DNA of 64,000 nt from Pisolithus tinctorius (taxonomy: Eukaryota; Basidiomycota; Agaricomycetes; Boletales; Pisolithaceae): assembly GCA_024663395.1 (NCBI GenBank), contig JANFAH010000010.1, forward strand, positions 62,001 to 126,000. The letters are read 5' to 3'. The notes beneath the pieces are model-generated. The model saw only the letters and a list, made by a program, of their open reading frames with translations, did no database searches and was not told the DNA's origin. This document shows positions 20,495-32,900 of the stretch, piece after piece. How positions within the stretch are numbered: the stretch's first letter is position 1; each line of letters opens with the position of its first letter. A program made the translations under genes and the position numbers.

Positions 20495-22080
20495 CAGTGG
20501 CTCAAAAAACTGACTGTATGTTTGGGCATTTTTCACTAAAGTCAATACTGCCCCATATCCCCTAACCTAGGCCCTGGCCTATAAGTGTATGAAACAAAGC
20601 CCTTACCATTGGCTCTCTATTGGTGCAGGGGTCAAGGGTTTTGGATAAGGTTTGATCAAATGGCAGCCATTTCAAAATGATGACTCATGCAGTCAGTTTT
20701 TTGACTTTATATCAATTTAAGTATCTAGTACTTCATATGAGCTCCTTTGGCCCTAATAACTGCTTCAATCCTTCTAGGCATGGTTTCTATCCATTTTTGA
20801 CACTGCTCCTCATCAATCTTCCCCCACTCTTCCACCACTCTTTCCCACAGTCAGTGAATGACTGTAGGAGCACTCTCATAACCTGAGAGGCATCTCTTGA
20901 GGTGATTCCAAGTATGTTCAATGGGATTACAGTCTGGAGATTGTGCAGGCCAGTCCAGAAGGTTGATTTCCTGTTCTTCCAACCAACTTTAGGCTCTCCT
21001 AGAGGTGTGCTTGGGGCCATTATCTTGTTGAAAGATTATATGACCTTGTGGAATTCCAGAATCTTCCAAGCTTTGCAGCATCCCCTGCTCCAAAATGGCC
21101 ACATACTGTTCAGCATCCATCTATCCTTCCACCTCACTCAAAACCCCTTCTCCATTCCACCTTCTACAGCCCCATACCATCAGTGAACCACTTCCAAACT
21201 TAACTGTACCCTTGACCTCTCTAGCAATTAGCCCTTCACTCTTCTTTTTCCACACATACTCTTGCCCATCTGACCCAGTCCTATGTATTTAGGTCTCATC
21301 TGACCATATAACTCTCATCCAGTCCTCCACAGTCCAATTCTGGTACTTGAGAGCAACAGCTAGCCTTCTCTTCTTGTGTCCATTAGAAAGCAAGGGCTTC
21401 TTTTTCTTGACCACACCCTTTACAGAGGCTTCCTTGAGGCTATTTCTAACAGTCTGTGGAAGACAGGAGTATCAATAAGAGAATTGATGAATCAGATGGC
21501 ATGGACAGCATTTTTGGCCTTGCCAGTAATGATTTGCTGAACAATAGCCCTTTTGTTGGTAGGGGTAAGCTTTAATGGATGGCCACCACAAAGCCTAGTC
21601 CTCTCTGGCTGGAGTTTCTGAAGGACCTGGCATACTGTAGACTGCCCTAAGCCAGTTTGGGATGCAATTTTCCTGGTGGAAAGATCAAGAGAGGAGAGAG
21701 ATATGTTGCTCTTTCTTTGAGATGCAGAGATGGGTTTCATAGTGATGGTGGGGTTTATTTATAGTGTCTGACACTCAATTACATAAAGGTGACATAATAG
21801 AACCATTACCAAATGTATGTACTAATATTACAGTATGCCAGGGTCTAATATATGTAATTGAAACCTAAAGTCAAAAAACTGACCACATGAGTCATCATTT
21901 TGAAATGGCTGCCATTTGATCAAACCTTATCCAAAACCCTTTACCCCTGCACCAATAGAGAGCCAATGGTAAGGGCTTTGTTTCATACACTTATAGGTTA
22001 GGGCCTAGGTTAGGGGATATGGGGCAGTATTGACTGTAGTGACAAATGTCCAAACATGTGGTCAGTTTTTTGAGCCACTG
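20495..22080 (-). mobile_element. Tc1/mariner-like element with long IR/DR-type inverted repeats
   Basis: The ends are CAGTGGCTCAAAAAACTGAC and its complement, flanked by TA (20493-20494 and 22081-22082), the target of the Tc1/mariner superfamily. Inverted repeats extend for about 215 bp (20495-20708 against 21870-22080). Each contains a second inner copy of the GTCAGTTTTTTGA motif (20692-20705 and 21873-21888), so each arm has an outer and an inner binding-site-like motif, as in IR/DR transposons. The element interrupts a Plavaka transposase. Confidence 0.85.
20730..21740 (-). pseudogene. Tc1-like transposase
   Basis: The first 82 codons (21740-21492) form a helix-turn-helix N-terminus (STRKIASQTGLGQSTVCQVL) followed by HPLKLTPTNKRAIVQQI. 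Past several stops and frame changes, the catalytic domain is still visible: IWSDETKYI (first Asp), the WPAQSPD-like second Asp region and an NPIEHTWNHLKR-like block with the Glu (about 20960-20890, reading through stops), then ERVVEEWGKIDEEQCQKWIE and MPRRIEAVIRAKGAHMKY near 20800-20735. It is dead. Confidence 0.75.
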
Positions 22081-23705
22081 TACTTGAATGAAAAAAAGCA
22101 CAGAACATGGGCAATGTCCAGTCCATGCATACCCTCTGCCTCTGGATCAGTTACAACAAAGATGCAGTCAAAACAGGGTCCTTCATTCCTCCACATGGGG
22201 CAGGAATGAATGTACTTGTGGCACATGCCATAGAGGCCACATAGATCACTCAGTGCAAAAAAAGTGGAACATGCAGAGTTGTAGACACACATGCTACCAT
22301 CATAGAGTGGGCACTCATTGAGGGGGATGTCATCCAGATCATCAGTGGGAAAGAGTTGTGAGTAGAGGAAGCAGTGCAGAATGTTGGGAAGCTGTGGCAG
22401 GCAGAGCTCAGCTGCTAGGGCACCTACAGTCCTTGCATGCTTATGTTCTAAGATATTTGAACCAGTTAGCATCTGAGTATGTGCAGAGTAGAAGGTTGAG
22501 ACATACAATGAGTATGAGCCAATGATACATGGGCCTCAACTGACCTGGGAGTGTCAACAGCATCACCCAGTTCCTCCTCATAACTCCCTGTTTGTTCTTC
22601 AGTTTCATCAGCCATGTCTTGGCTTTCCCCAACTTGGTTGCATGGATCATCAGCATCATTGGAACATTGACCTGAACACCTGTCAGAAAGAGGCAAATTG
22701 TAGGATTAATACTCATACCTAGAGCCCCAAGTGCATGTGATAGCAACAGTTCATTTAACATACCATTTTCTTTAAAGTTGGCACATGTGGTGATGAGCTT
22801 GTTGAGCCTCTGGTTGATCAAAAGCATCTGTCCAAGAGCTTGAAAGCAGTTAGTGTGCTGATAAGGCTGTTTGACAGCCTTAATATGTTTGGACTCTGTA
22901 ATTGAAGAGCAGAGGCTGTTAGGTGTGCCAAACTGACAGATAAGGTGGTAGTAATGCTTCATAGCATGTTGCCAGGGCAGTGAGAAGGTATCAACTACCC
23001 CAGCATTCTGGAAGACTTTGCAATAAAGGTGGAAGCACCTGAGTGCATTGTCAATTTCAACAAGTGTCTGTTGAGTGATAACATTCTGATGAATGAGGTA
23101 ACAAAATTCCAGAAAGGCTCAAAAAGTGAAGACAACACATTGTGGAACATAACCTTCAATTGCTGTGATGTAAACCTGTGAAGGACTGGTAAATAATCAC
23201 ACAAAGGAAATACAGATGAGTGCACCTTCATAAGGCCCTTGGAATCATTGCCAGTCCACTGTTCAAAGTGTCAACCTTGAGGGAAATGCCACAGCCCAGT
23301 ATATGGGGCAACAGCTGCAATCCTGAATCACCATGAAGTAGATACCAATATTAATTGAAGTCATGTACTGCCAGTCAATCTTGTCCAAGACTTTTTCTGC
23401 CTGTGTTTTTCCATGAACATGGATTAGGTAGCACTTGACCCAATCCACCAGGTGGTCCTTGAACCCACCTTTGATAAGCTGGTGGAGGATATCTGGTGAA
23501 AGCATGCCATAGATGTCTGCATGCAGAAAATCATTTGTAAACAGCAGTCTTTGATTAGAAAACAAAAGAAAACATGGGGTTACACTTACCACTATGTCAC
23601 CAACAATCCCATGTGTCCCACAGTTTACAAAAGTCAAATTCTTCGATCATGCTGTCAGCATGCTCATGATGATGATGGAGTGCATTGTCATCCAGACTCT
23701 CCCAG

Positions 23706-24130
23706 TGTCACACACCAAAGGTGTTGTGGACATGGTTACAGCTGACTCTGCCTAACTTGTCAACAAGTTGCACACAATGCCCATGAATGCAGATGAAGAC
23801 TAAAGGCCTCATGTATAGAAAGACTGCTGGACATGAGCAGTCATCCTTCACACAAGAACAAGTCATCAGTGCTAGAGAGAAAAGAGGAAGTGAGTTAAGT
23901 GCACATTAAAAGTTTTTAGTGCCCATGTATGGCATTCCAGTTTTTGTCATATCTCCACCATTTCCAAAGATATTGACTCCATTCTCACACTCACTCAAAG
24001 TGCTCAGCCACATGATTCTGCCTTCCAAATTTGGAGAGGATCCTCACACCCAACACACTTCTACAGCACTCCATCCATCAGATGCTCATTTTGCTAAGTC
24101 CATCAATGTTAGCTGCCTCTTCATCAGTGT
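23706..24130 (+). repeat. T repeat fragment, copy 3
   Basis: It starts TGTCACACACC at 23706 with left flank CCAG, and follows the T sequence to about 24118-24130, after which similarity stops. Its left flank is Plavaka coding sequence and its right flank is Helitron-like sequence, so the 3' part of T and the adjoining target were lost. Confidence 0.65.
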
Positions 24131-24179
24131 GATAAGGAGATTGTATCCAGAGTTCTCTGTAGGCACAACAGACAGGTGA

Positions 24180-25905
24180 GCAGAGATGTTGATCATGATA
24201 GAATCCATGCTCACTAACATGTGTGGTCAGATATTCAACCCACTTGAATGGTCACAACAAGGCATGCCAAGATGGAGATGACAACAATGATGTTGTAACT
24301 TTACTGTGCAGTCACAGAGGGGAGCTGTACACTTGCTCCCAAATGCAGGATTATCTGCAATGGGGTGCTGAATTAGAGGAATTGTCACTTCTTGCATTTG
24401 TCTGTGACATGTGGGAGGAACAATACACACCTAGTGACAAGGTGCAAAATCAGCAAACATCTTGCACAAGGGGTTGACCTGCAAACATGCACTCACCATA
24501 TCAAGGAGATAGATCATCTGAAAGCTCAAACACACTGTTGCACTTGTCATGCCAATGGACACAATACCCTTCCACAAATAGTGGGACCATGGTTGCCACA
24601 TCATGATGACAGCAGCACAAAAGATTTCTACTGCACATGCATGTTGGCATTGTTAAAGCCTTGGTGATCAGCAGATGATCTGAAATGTAACAATGAAGAG
24701 TGGTGTGACACCTTTGAACACATGGAGGCTTCAAGTCAACCATGTGTGATGTGGGTGCTTGCCAGATTGCAATACTATTACAACTCTAAAATGGCATGTG
24801 AATCATCATCACTGGAGGGAGAAGTTGGACAACACCAAGGCTGGGTGTGGTGAAGGAAAATTATTTTGAGAGTGAGAGAGGGGAAGGGTGAAATCTGAGG
24901 GGGCAAGTAACTCCAGGGGGGCTCCTATAACCTGACCAAAGAGTGGAGAGGGATGTCTGGGTCTTCTAGGGCAGTCTTAAGCTCAACTCAAACCTCTTCT
25001 TGTCTCAGGGTGACTTGTCTATTGTTATTAAAGAAAAAGCTAACTACACTGAGTACTGGGTAGGGCTGACTAAGCAACCAAAAAGTGAAATTCTAAGTAC
25101 CACTAACAGGAAAACACCTAGAATGAAAACTAAATAAAACAAACAAAATAAAACAATTGCTCTAGTAGGGAAATTACATTCCCTACAGTGGGATAGTCAA
25201 TTTGCAGGCCTTGGGGACAATATCCTCAATGATCACACTGGTGCCAATGACTGGACAGGGACCCTTTCTGAAGCAGGTCTTGAGATTTTCAAACATGAGC
25301 AACTCTTGGCAAGTGAGAAAGCCCTGGCATCAAACAATTATTCATATCAAGTGGCCATAGGAGACAAGGCACTTCAACTTGAACACTGGTTGATTGCCAT
25401 GTGGGTGATGGTTGATAGTGGTCCAAGTGACCAGATTGGGACCTCTCAGCTGACAGAGGAGGAATTGGACCATGGCAGTGTCATGGAAAATGATGGTATG
25501 GCACTGAGTGATGCAAGTGGTGCCTACATGTTTGCACAAGTTGCCACTGTTGAAAACATGCTCAAGCCCAGTGATGTGGAGGACTTGTTAAAGGATCAGC
25601 AGTGAGCATATGACATCATTGATTGGCACTTACAGCAATTGGTGGCCAGCAAGTGTCCCAATCAGCTATGCATGATTATACTGGGGGAAGGTGGTGTGGG
25701 AAGTCAAAGACTATTCAAACAATCACTGAGAATTTTATGCAGAGAGGTATTGAATGTATCCTTGTGAAGGCAGTGTACACCAGGATTGCAGCATTGGTGA
25801 TTGATAGCAAGACATTGCATAACATAGGTAACATCACTCACAGCTCAAGGTGTTTTTGCATATGGGATAATGGGCCTCTGATGTTGCTGTGTCAGGCATG
25901 ATCCC
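24180..25905 (+). pseudogene. Helitron helicase fragment
   Basis: The first part (24223-24780) carries YSTHLNGHNKACQDGDDNND, a QMQDYLQWGAELEELSL block and VLARLQYYYNSK, which resemble the region upstream of the helicase in basidiomycete Helitrons. About 24830-25195 is unrelated insert sequence. The second part (25200-25905) has DQQ-stop-AYDIIDWHLQQ, where the TGA replaces the Arg of DQQRAYD. It then has the Pif1-like Walker A, GEGGVGKSKTIQTITENF, where one A is missing from the Lys codon (about 25697-25700), shifting the frame. ILVKAVYTRIAALVIDSKTLH follows. The Rep/HUH domain and Helitron ends are not visible. Confidence 0.75.
24830..25195. repeat. Unclassified insert splitting the Helitron helicase
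   Basis: Helitron similarity stops after ...MACESSSLEG and resumes after 25195. The intervening 365 bp have no coding potential and start with GTTGGACAACACCAAGG, which resembles the start of the solo LTR at 3876. An LTR remnant is likely, but I see no target duplication. Confidence 0.35.
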
Positions 25906-25968
25906 TCTGAAAGGGGGAAAACAATCAGTGCAAATGATGAAAAGATTGGAAGAATACTTGCATGACAA

Positions 25969-26487
25969 TGTCATAACCATGCCTCGACCCTGGCTGGACT
26001 TGGTCTCACACTCATTCAGTCTGGCCTCAGCCTCACCAATCCCTTATCCCCAGATAGTCTAGCATGATAACACTGCTTTGCAGTGTGTCATTTCAGTCAA
26101 GTTCTGCCTGGTCTTGTCCCCAGTTTACCCTGTCCCAGTCTCTGTTACATTAGTCATACCTTACTAATACTAGTCTTACCAATCACCTTAGCAATCTTTG
26201 TGAGACTGGCATTACCAGTCTCCATACTATAGCTACTTCTAGTATATAAGCTCTTAGATACTCAGCATGTACTCTTCAGTCTAAAACCAACTAAGTTAGT
26301 CTGATAACCCTGCCTTGGCCTTGGAATCGGACTGTGACCCACACAAGGGAATAGTGCTGCATCATCAGTCACTAAGTCCAATCAGTCCACTCCTGTACCT
26401 CTACCCTTCCCCCTGATCATGACCCCTTGGCCTTGTGCCTGCTTTGGTCTCTGGTCTGGCCTCAACCCGGACACCACAAGCTTGACA
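25969..26487 (+). repeat. Chromovirus LTR (gypsy A/C family), plus strand
   Basis: A 519-bp LTR from TGTCATAACCATGCC to CTTGACA, homologous to the LTRs of gypsy A and C. TATATAAG lies near 26240. It is followed by GTATTTCAGACT, the same PBS as in gypsy A, and 39 bp later by the gag ATG. Confidence 0.8.
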
Positions 26488-26525
26488 GTATTTCAGACTC
26501 ACTACTTGTGTGGGTCTAACACATC

Positions 26526-27850
26526 ATGGCAACAAAGACTCATTTCCAACCTCCCTGTGGCTGCTCTGCAACCAACCCCGACTCTGCCTCAGCTAGTGGA
26601 ACTCACTGCAAGACAGCACTAGCTGCCTTGGGCACCACTAGATGATCCCCAGACCCTGTTAGTCCTTTCAGGGGCTTTTCAGCCTGAACATCCAATACTC
26701 CTACACCATGTTGCCCCATTGCTCCCATCCCTGGTGGTGACCCTGGGGGCAATGGGCCAGACAATGATGACAACAACAATCCTGACAATGATGACCCTGG
26801 AAATGGTCCTGGTGATGATAATCCAGATGAGAATGATCCAGAGGACAGACCAGACTTCCCAGACCTGGACACCAAACCTGCAGTTGCAGCCTTTGACAGT
26901 CTTGCAGAGGCCATCAAGCTACTGGCCCACAACACCCATACTAGCCCTGAGTCCTCAAGCAGGCCCAAATTGCATGAGCCTGATACCTTTGATGGTACTG
27001 ACCCCAAGAAGCTTTGCACCTTCTTCATCCAGTGTGAGCTTAATTTTCAAGACTGACCATGCAAAGGTCATCTTCACCCAGTCCTACCTCAAAGGCATGG
27101 CCTTAGAATGGTTTGAGCCAGACTTGCTTGGGGTCAAGGACCCTGATGACTGGCCTCTCTGGATGGACTCCTGGAGGGAGTTCATCCTAGAACTACAAAC
27201 CACCTTCAGCCCTCATGACCCAGTTGCTGATGCTGAAAGCCAACTCGACCACCTACACATGAAAGATAGCCAGCGCATTAACAAATATGTAGTGGACTTC
27301 AACCAGCTTGCTTCACAAGTCTGGGGCTATGGAGATGGTGTGCTGCACCACCACTTCTACTCTGGGCTCCCAGACCAGATCAAAGATGAAGTCTGTTTGG
27401 TTGGAAAGCCCTGGACACTACACAAGCTCCACCACCTTGCCCAGGAAATAGATACACACTATTGGGAGCACAAGGAAGAAATCCAACAGGCAAATAAGCA
27501 TCAGAGATCCTCCAACAACAACAACAACAAGTCTGGTGGCTCCACCAGCAACAACCAGTCCAAGACCAGCCAAGACAAGCCCAAGACTGGCAGCAACAAC
27601 ACTGGTTCTACCCAGTCCAAGCCAGCTTCATCGAAGCCAGGCAATAACAGCGACTCATCCAGCCTGAGCCTAGCAAACTCAGGAAGGATGGGAAGCTCAC
27701 CCCAGAGGAACACAAGTGTCACATTGAGGGCAACCTCTGCATGTTCTGTGGAGGCCCTGGACACTTCGCTGAGAAGTGCCCCAAGAAGACCAGAAAGGCC
27801 AAGGCTTGTGCCATGGCCACACTTCAGTCAACCCCCCTCAGAGACCTATT
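26526..27850 (+). pseudogene. Chromovirus gag fragment
   Basis: The ATG is at 26526 (MATKTHFQPP, equal to the gypsy A gag start MATKTRFQPP at 63081). The frame shows an acidic Asp/Asn/Pro-rich linker, the capsid part (EPDTFDGTDPKKL, KGMALEWFEPDLLG, LDHLHMKDSQRINKYVVDFN), an Asn/Ser-rich linker, and a CMFCGG...HFAEKCPKK zinc knuckle in a shifted frame. Compared with gypsy A, about 20 bp are missing near 27048, breaking the frame, and there are early stops. The element ends abruptly near 27850; protease and pol are absent. Confidence 0.75.
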
Positions 27851-28045
27851 AGGTCTGGAGATTTTGATATAAGTATTAACCTAATAGGTGTCATTTTGTT
27901 GGGAATTCCCAACTTTTGGGGATTCTCCACCACCATTCCTGGAGATTCTCCAGGGCAGCAATTTAATATGGTTGGAGAAAACATTTTCTCCATAATATAT
28001 ATATATATTATACATCAAATGAAAGGGTAGCTGGGGTCCAAATTG
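27851..28045. other. Junction sequence with no gene
   Basis: Chromovirus similarity ends near 27850. Two GGGGATTCTCC/GGAGATTCTCC words (27917-27955), an alternating TATATATA tract (about 27996-28010) and no coding signal are seen before the tandem array starts. Confidence 0.4.
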
Positions 28046-28520
28046 GACTTTCTCCAGGCTAAATAGACCCCCTTTCCAGGTTGATTCTGGGCTTTCCCCA
28101 GGCTAAATAGACCTGCTTTCCAGGTTGATCCTGGGATTTCCCCTGGCTAAATAGACCTGCTTTCCAGGTTGATCCTGGGATTTCCCCTGGCTAAATAGAC
28201 CTGCTTTCCAGGTGAACCTGGGCTTTCCCCAGGCTAAATAGACCTGCTTTCCAGGTGAACCTGGGCTTTCCCCAGGCTAAATAGACCTGCTCTCCAGGGT
28301 GAACCTGGGCGTTCCCCAGGCTAAATAGACCTGCTTTCCAGGTGAACCTGGGTTTTCCCCAGGCTAAATAGACCTACATTCTAGGCTGACCTGGGTTTTC
28401 CTCAGGGTAAATAGACCTGCTTTCCAGGCAGAACATGGGCTTCCCATAGGCTAAATAGACCCATTTCCAGGGTGAACCTGGGTTTTCCCCAGGCTACATA
28501 GACCTGCTTTCCCAGGCCAT
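28046..28520. repeat. Tandem array of 43/44-bp hairpin-forming units
   Basis: The word AAATAGACC (or ACATAGACC) starts at 28061, 28105, 28149, 28193, 28236, 28279, 28323, 28366, 28409, 28453 and 28496: eleven units spaced 43 or 44 bp. Each unit carries CCTGGG-CTTT-CCCCAGG or a variant, a short stem that survives in most units despite base changes. There are no unique spacers, so this is not a CRISPR array. Confidence 0.9.
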
Positions 28521-28678
28521 GTCCTGGTGGGGATTCTCCATGCATCAGGAAAACAGTGGTTGTTCTAACTGTTCTAATCACAACTTATCTCAGAAAGGTA
28601 GATGTATAAGTGGAATGGATGCCAAGGAACATATAGAGCAAGTGAATTAAGCAAGACACATATGGTTCTATAGAGTAC

Positions 28679-29397
28679 TGTCAAGTCTGAGCCTACTCTG
28701 ACCAACTCTGATGCTTAACCAGGTCTGGAGAGAGGTGTGGAAGCAAGTCTGACACAGATGAATGGAACTCTGACTAGTGGAGGATTGGCAGGGACAAAGT
28801 CAGCTGAGGCAGAAATGGAACAGAGTGAGGGTGTTGGGTTTAGCTTGTGCACTACCCCCTTGCACAATGTCAGCCCTCATATTTCAGAGGAAGAGACCAG
28901 ACAGATGTTTGGAGATAACTCTGACAGACAGAAGATGGAGAGAGATGGAGTAGGAACTTTGGTGATATTCATACTGAAGAACAGTGGAGTACTGTACATG
29001 CTTTGATGCTGCTATGGAGGTACAGTAACTGGAATCAGGGCTGACATATGGAGACTCATAAGTTTTCAAGTAACAACTTCCTGGATGATGAATGAAGGGA
29101 AGATGGAGAACATATGACAGGTAACACAGAACAAGCCAAAAAGGAAACAGTCCAGGTGCTGGACCATGTGGTGCACATGCTGCAGAGTACCCAACTGTGC
29201 ACTGTCAACAAGAAGTCTGAAAGATGGTCACATGACCTCTTGCAGGATGGTCTGCATGGTCTGATGAGAGACCAGTACAAGTCCAACAGAAGGCACAGTG
29301 GAGGAGACTTGTAAATGGTAGAGTGCAGGCAGAGTTGGTGCAGAGAGTGTGAATGAGCAGAGGAGTAGGGACTTAGAGTAAATGCATGGTTGTGACA
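28679..29397 (-). mobile_element. Solo LTR with intact 5-bp target duplication
   Basis: On the minus strand it runs TGTCACAACCATGC to CAGACTTGACA (719 bp) and is flanked by AGTAC on both sides (28674-28678 and 29398-29402). It is homologous to 16659-17240. There is no internal coding sequence. Confidence 0.9.
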
Positions 29398-29613
29398 AGT
29401 ACTATGAATCAAGAGTTACAGTAATATAGTGGCATGAAGATATCAATAAGTCACTTACAGACCACATTAGGACCACAGAAAAAAAAGTGTGTCAGTAAGA
29501 CAGCATGAATTAGATGATGTTAGACAATGAGCACTAAAGTGCTGCAAATATCAAGACATCAAAAGATGCAGTGTAGACTATTAGACCACTTAGAAAAAGT
29601 ATTGTTTTCCTGA

Positions 29614-29905
29614 TGTTGAGAATGTGATCTGGAATTATGGTAGCATCTTGGAGTTTTGCCCAGAGGGCTCGGAATTGTTCCCTGACCCTCAGAATTAAAT
29701 TCCGATGTCATTATGCTTACTAATTACAGTACTATAAATTTTCCGCACCATTCTTTTCCACCTCAGTGACTACTTTGTACACTGAGGTGAGTATAGCTAG
29801 ATTCCTGCTCGTTTACTTGGTACTGACATAGTGTAGAAACTCATACCTTTGTTAGGTACTAATATAGTGACTACTTCGTACACTGAGAAACTCATACCTT
29901 CATTA
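29614..29905 (+). repeat. Copia 5' LTR
   Basis: Contains an internal direct repeat (AAACTCATACCTT... twice, about 29838 and 29889) and ACTATAAATTTT near 29732 as a likely TATA region. It differs from the 3' LTR nearly only at positions where one copy has CG and the other TG or CA. Confidence 0.9.
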
Positions 29906-29969
29906 GGTTATGAGCCCCACTCTCGCGCTCTAATTCCGAAAGAGTTAATATGCAGCAACAATACCCACT

Positions 29970-32900
29970 ATGGCAAAAGATGATCATTCCTTACAAGTCC
30001 CAACCCTAAATGCGGATGGAAGCAACTGGCTATACTACAAGGCTTGGGTTGAATGGGCCGTCAGTTCGAAAGGGCTGATTGGACACCTGACTGGCTTGGA
30101 TGCAAAACCAGAGGACCCTTCAGCAGGGAAAGATGCCTCCTGGAAGCCCACAGCCACAGAGCAAAAACTTGTCAGCAAATACCCAGAAAAACTTCAGCAA
30201 TGGGCTAAGGATGACAGATACATCAAGCAAGTGATCACTGTGTCACTCCCAGAATCTCTGTTCCTTCGAGTCCTGAAGGAAGAGACTGCGAAGAGTGTGT
30301 GGGGTGTCCTCACTGACCTTTTCCAAAACCACTCTCGCATTGTCACAATCGACCTTCAGAGAAAACTCCAAGAATCCTGCTGTTTGGAAAAAGGTGATGT
30401 CCATGCTCACTTTGACAAGATGTGCACACTGCATGAACAACTTGCTGCGCTTGGACAGTCAATCACAGATGACGACTTCACAGTCATCATCCTCAGTTCT
30501 CTTCCCACTTCTTATGACTCCAACCTCACAGCTATGACATCTTTGGCCCTAGTCATGCAAAAGGACCTATCTCTGGACTTCATAATCAAAGTAATTTCTG
30601 ATGAATATGATAGGCGCCAAATGCGGACAAAGAGAGGCAACTCTGGAAACTCCAGAAATTCTGAAGATGCAGCCTACTCAGCAAAGGATGGAAAGAAGTC
30701 CACCTGTGAACATTGCAGAAAGAAAGGTCATATGAAAGACCAATGCTGGGAAGAGGGTGGTGGAAAAGCTGGGCAAGCGCCCAAGTGGTTCCAGAACAAG
30801 GGAAAAGGGAAAAAGAAGGAGAAAGGTACCAGAAAAGCAGCCACTGCAGCCAGCGCATCAGCCAGCTTGAGTGCACAGACCAGCACTGACTCAGAACCTG
30901 ATGGAGTTTGGCTAGTGCACCCACAGGACAATGACTGGCTTACAGAAATTGTGGAGGAAGAAATTCCGAACCCCCAGGACATCATTAATGATGATGAAGA
31001 CGCATATATGAACAACTATGACCATGTTCTCCTCACAGGTGAAAGCCTAAATTCTGCAGAAGAGACAATCTTGTTCGACTCTGGCGCTTCATGTCACATG
31101 TCCTCCTACTGCAGCAAATTCCTCGACTACAAGCCAATTGTACCCAAACCTATCACCACTGCCGACAACCACACCTTCCATGCCATTGGGAAAGGCAATC
31201 TCGCAATTTCACTCCCAAACAGCACTACCCAGACCCATATTCAACTCAAGGACATGCTCTATGCTCCCAAGATGGGAATTATACTCATTTCTGTTAGCAA
31301 ACTTGACGTTGCTGGGTATGCGGCATTATTCTGAGACAAGTGTTGTCAAATCTTCGATGCTCAGAAAAAGACAGTAGCTGAAATTCCGATGCAAAAAGGC
31401 CTCTACTGCCTCAAACGAGCTCATCATGCCTTTGCAGGCCTAGCCAAGGCCACGGAATCCTTAACCATGGAGGAGATTCACATAAGGCTTGGCCACATTG
31501 CTCCTGAAGCCATCTGGTGCATGCTCAAGGATGGCACAATCACCGGAATTAAACTGGATGAAGTGCATTCCACCATGGGCACATGCAATTCATGTGAATA
31601 TGCCAAAGCCACTTGGAAACCCATTGGGAAGGAGCATGACCCACCCTGCCATGAACACCTAGGTGACAAGGTCCACATGGATCTCTGGGGACCTTCTCCA
31701 GTCCACACCCCTGGCCACAGTCAATACTACATCTCATTCACAGACGACCACACCCGCTACACCAAGCTGTACCTCCAGAAGACAAAAGCTGAGACCTTCA
31801 CGTCATACAAGGCCTATGAAGCATGGCTGAACACGCAGTTTGACACCAAAGTCAAGCGACTTCGCTCAGACTGAGAGGGAGAATACCTTAGTGTGGAATT
31901 TTTGGAATATCTGAAATCCCAAGGCACAGAACAACGCATAACTGTCCATGATACCCCCGAACACAATGGAGTTGCAGAACAACTCAACAGAACACTCATT
32001 GAGCACATACATGTGATGATTCATGCCAGTGGCCTACCCAAGAACCTCTGGGGGGAGGCCATTATGCATGCAACCTAGCTCAAAAACTGCTCATCGACTC
32101 GCCATCTAGGCACAAAAACTCCCTATGAAATGCTCTACCAAATACCACCCGACCTCTCAAAAATTCCAGTCTGGGGATGTTGTGTCAAGGTCCATGACAC
32201 CTCTGGCTCCAAACTAGACATGCAAGCCCGAGACGGACACTGGGTAGGTTTTGACCCTGAGAGCGATGGCCACCGTATCTACTGGCCTGACACACAAGCA
32301 ATCGGAATTGAAAGAAGTGTCATTTTTGAGTGCTGAGATGTGTCTGTACCACATGGTGTGCCACTCAAGGGGGAGCAGGGGAATTCTGACACCTCAGAAA
32401 GAAATTCCGAAGCCTCAAAACGAAATTCCGAAACCTCAGAACGGAACTCCGCAGCTTCACAGGGAGATTCCGAGGCCCCGCAGATGGTCGAGCAACCCAC
32501 CGAAGCAACTTCGGAAATTCTGAGACTCATTTCGGACCCACTTGGAGACAATTTCAAAACACCTCCACCTCAACCTCGTCATTCCACTTGCCAGTGCTTT
32601 GAATCAGACTATATGAGGCGCCTACATACAGGGGAAGGCACTCGTGATGGGTGCATCCCTCTCAACTTTGTAAAAGAACTCTGAGAGAGTGATAGCAACC
32701 CAAACAGCCCGAAATCCTGAGAAAATGCTACCTACATGTTTGACGAAGAACTAGCTACTGATGAAGACGACACTAACATTGTGTATGCTATGGTGGCAGG
32801 GATGGCTGAAGCTGAAGGGCTGGACCCATCAACAGTCCATGAGGCGAAATCCTGAGCTGACTGGCCAAAGTGGCAAAATGCCATAAATGCGGAATTAAAC

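Larger units (their letters stand above)
20210..23700 (-). pseudogene. Plavaka-type transposase, interrupted by a Tc1-like element
   Basis: Recognisable blocks in order on the minus strand: [20 protein letters not shown] (about 23520-23460), DYLPVLHRFTSQQLKVMFHN (about 23195-23130), a KHYYHLICQFGTPNSLCSSI block (about 22960-22900), GQMLLINQRL, the ECPLYDGSMCVYNSACSTFF block (about 22320-22260), the LDIAHVLCFFSF end before the Tc1-like insert, then TLYPCTVIHWFNHMGD...TGMWII and YVNKFTNHHAFEIAF (20490-20210). These are hallmarks of the Plavaka group of CACTA-like transposases. Several frame changes are present. A T repeat fragment cuts its 5' side at 23706. Function is lost. Confidence 0.75.

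Noticed and set aside
28046..28520. Possible CRISPR-like array
   Set aside because: Units are contiguous 43/44-bp repeats without unique spacers, and the setting is eukaryotic.
29614..29905. TpCpG-specific RIP as in rust-type fungi
   Set aside because: Affected CpG sites are preceded by T, A, C and G alike, so a general CpG process fits better.
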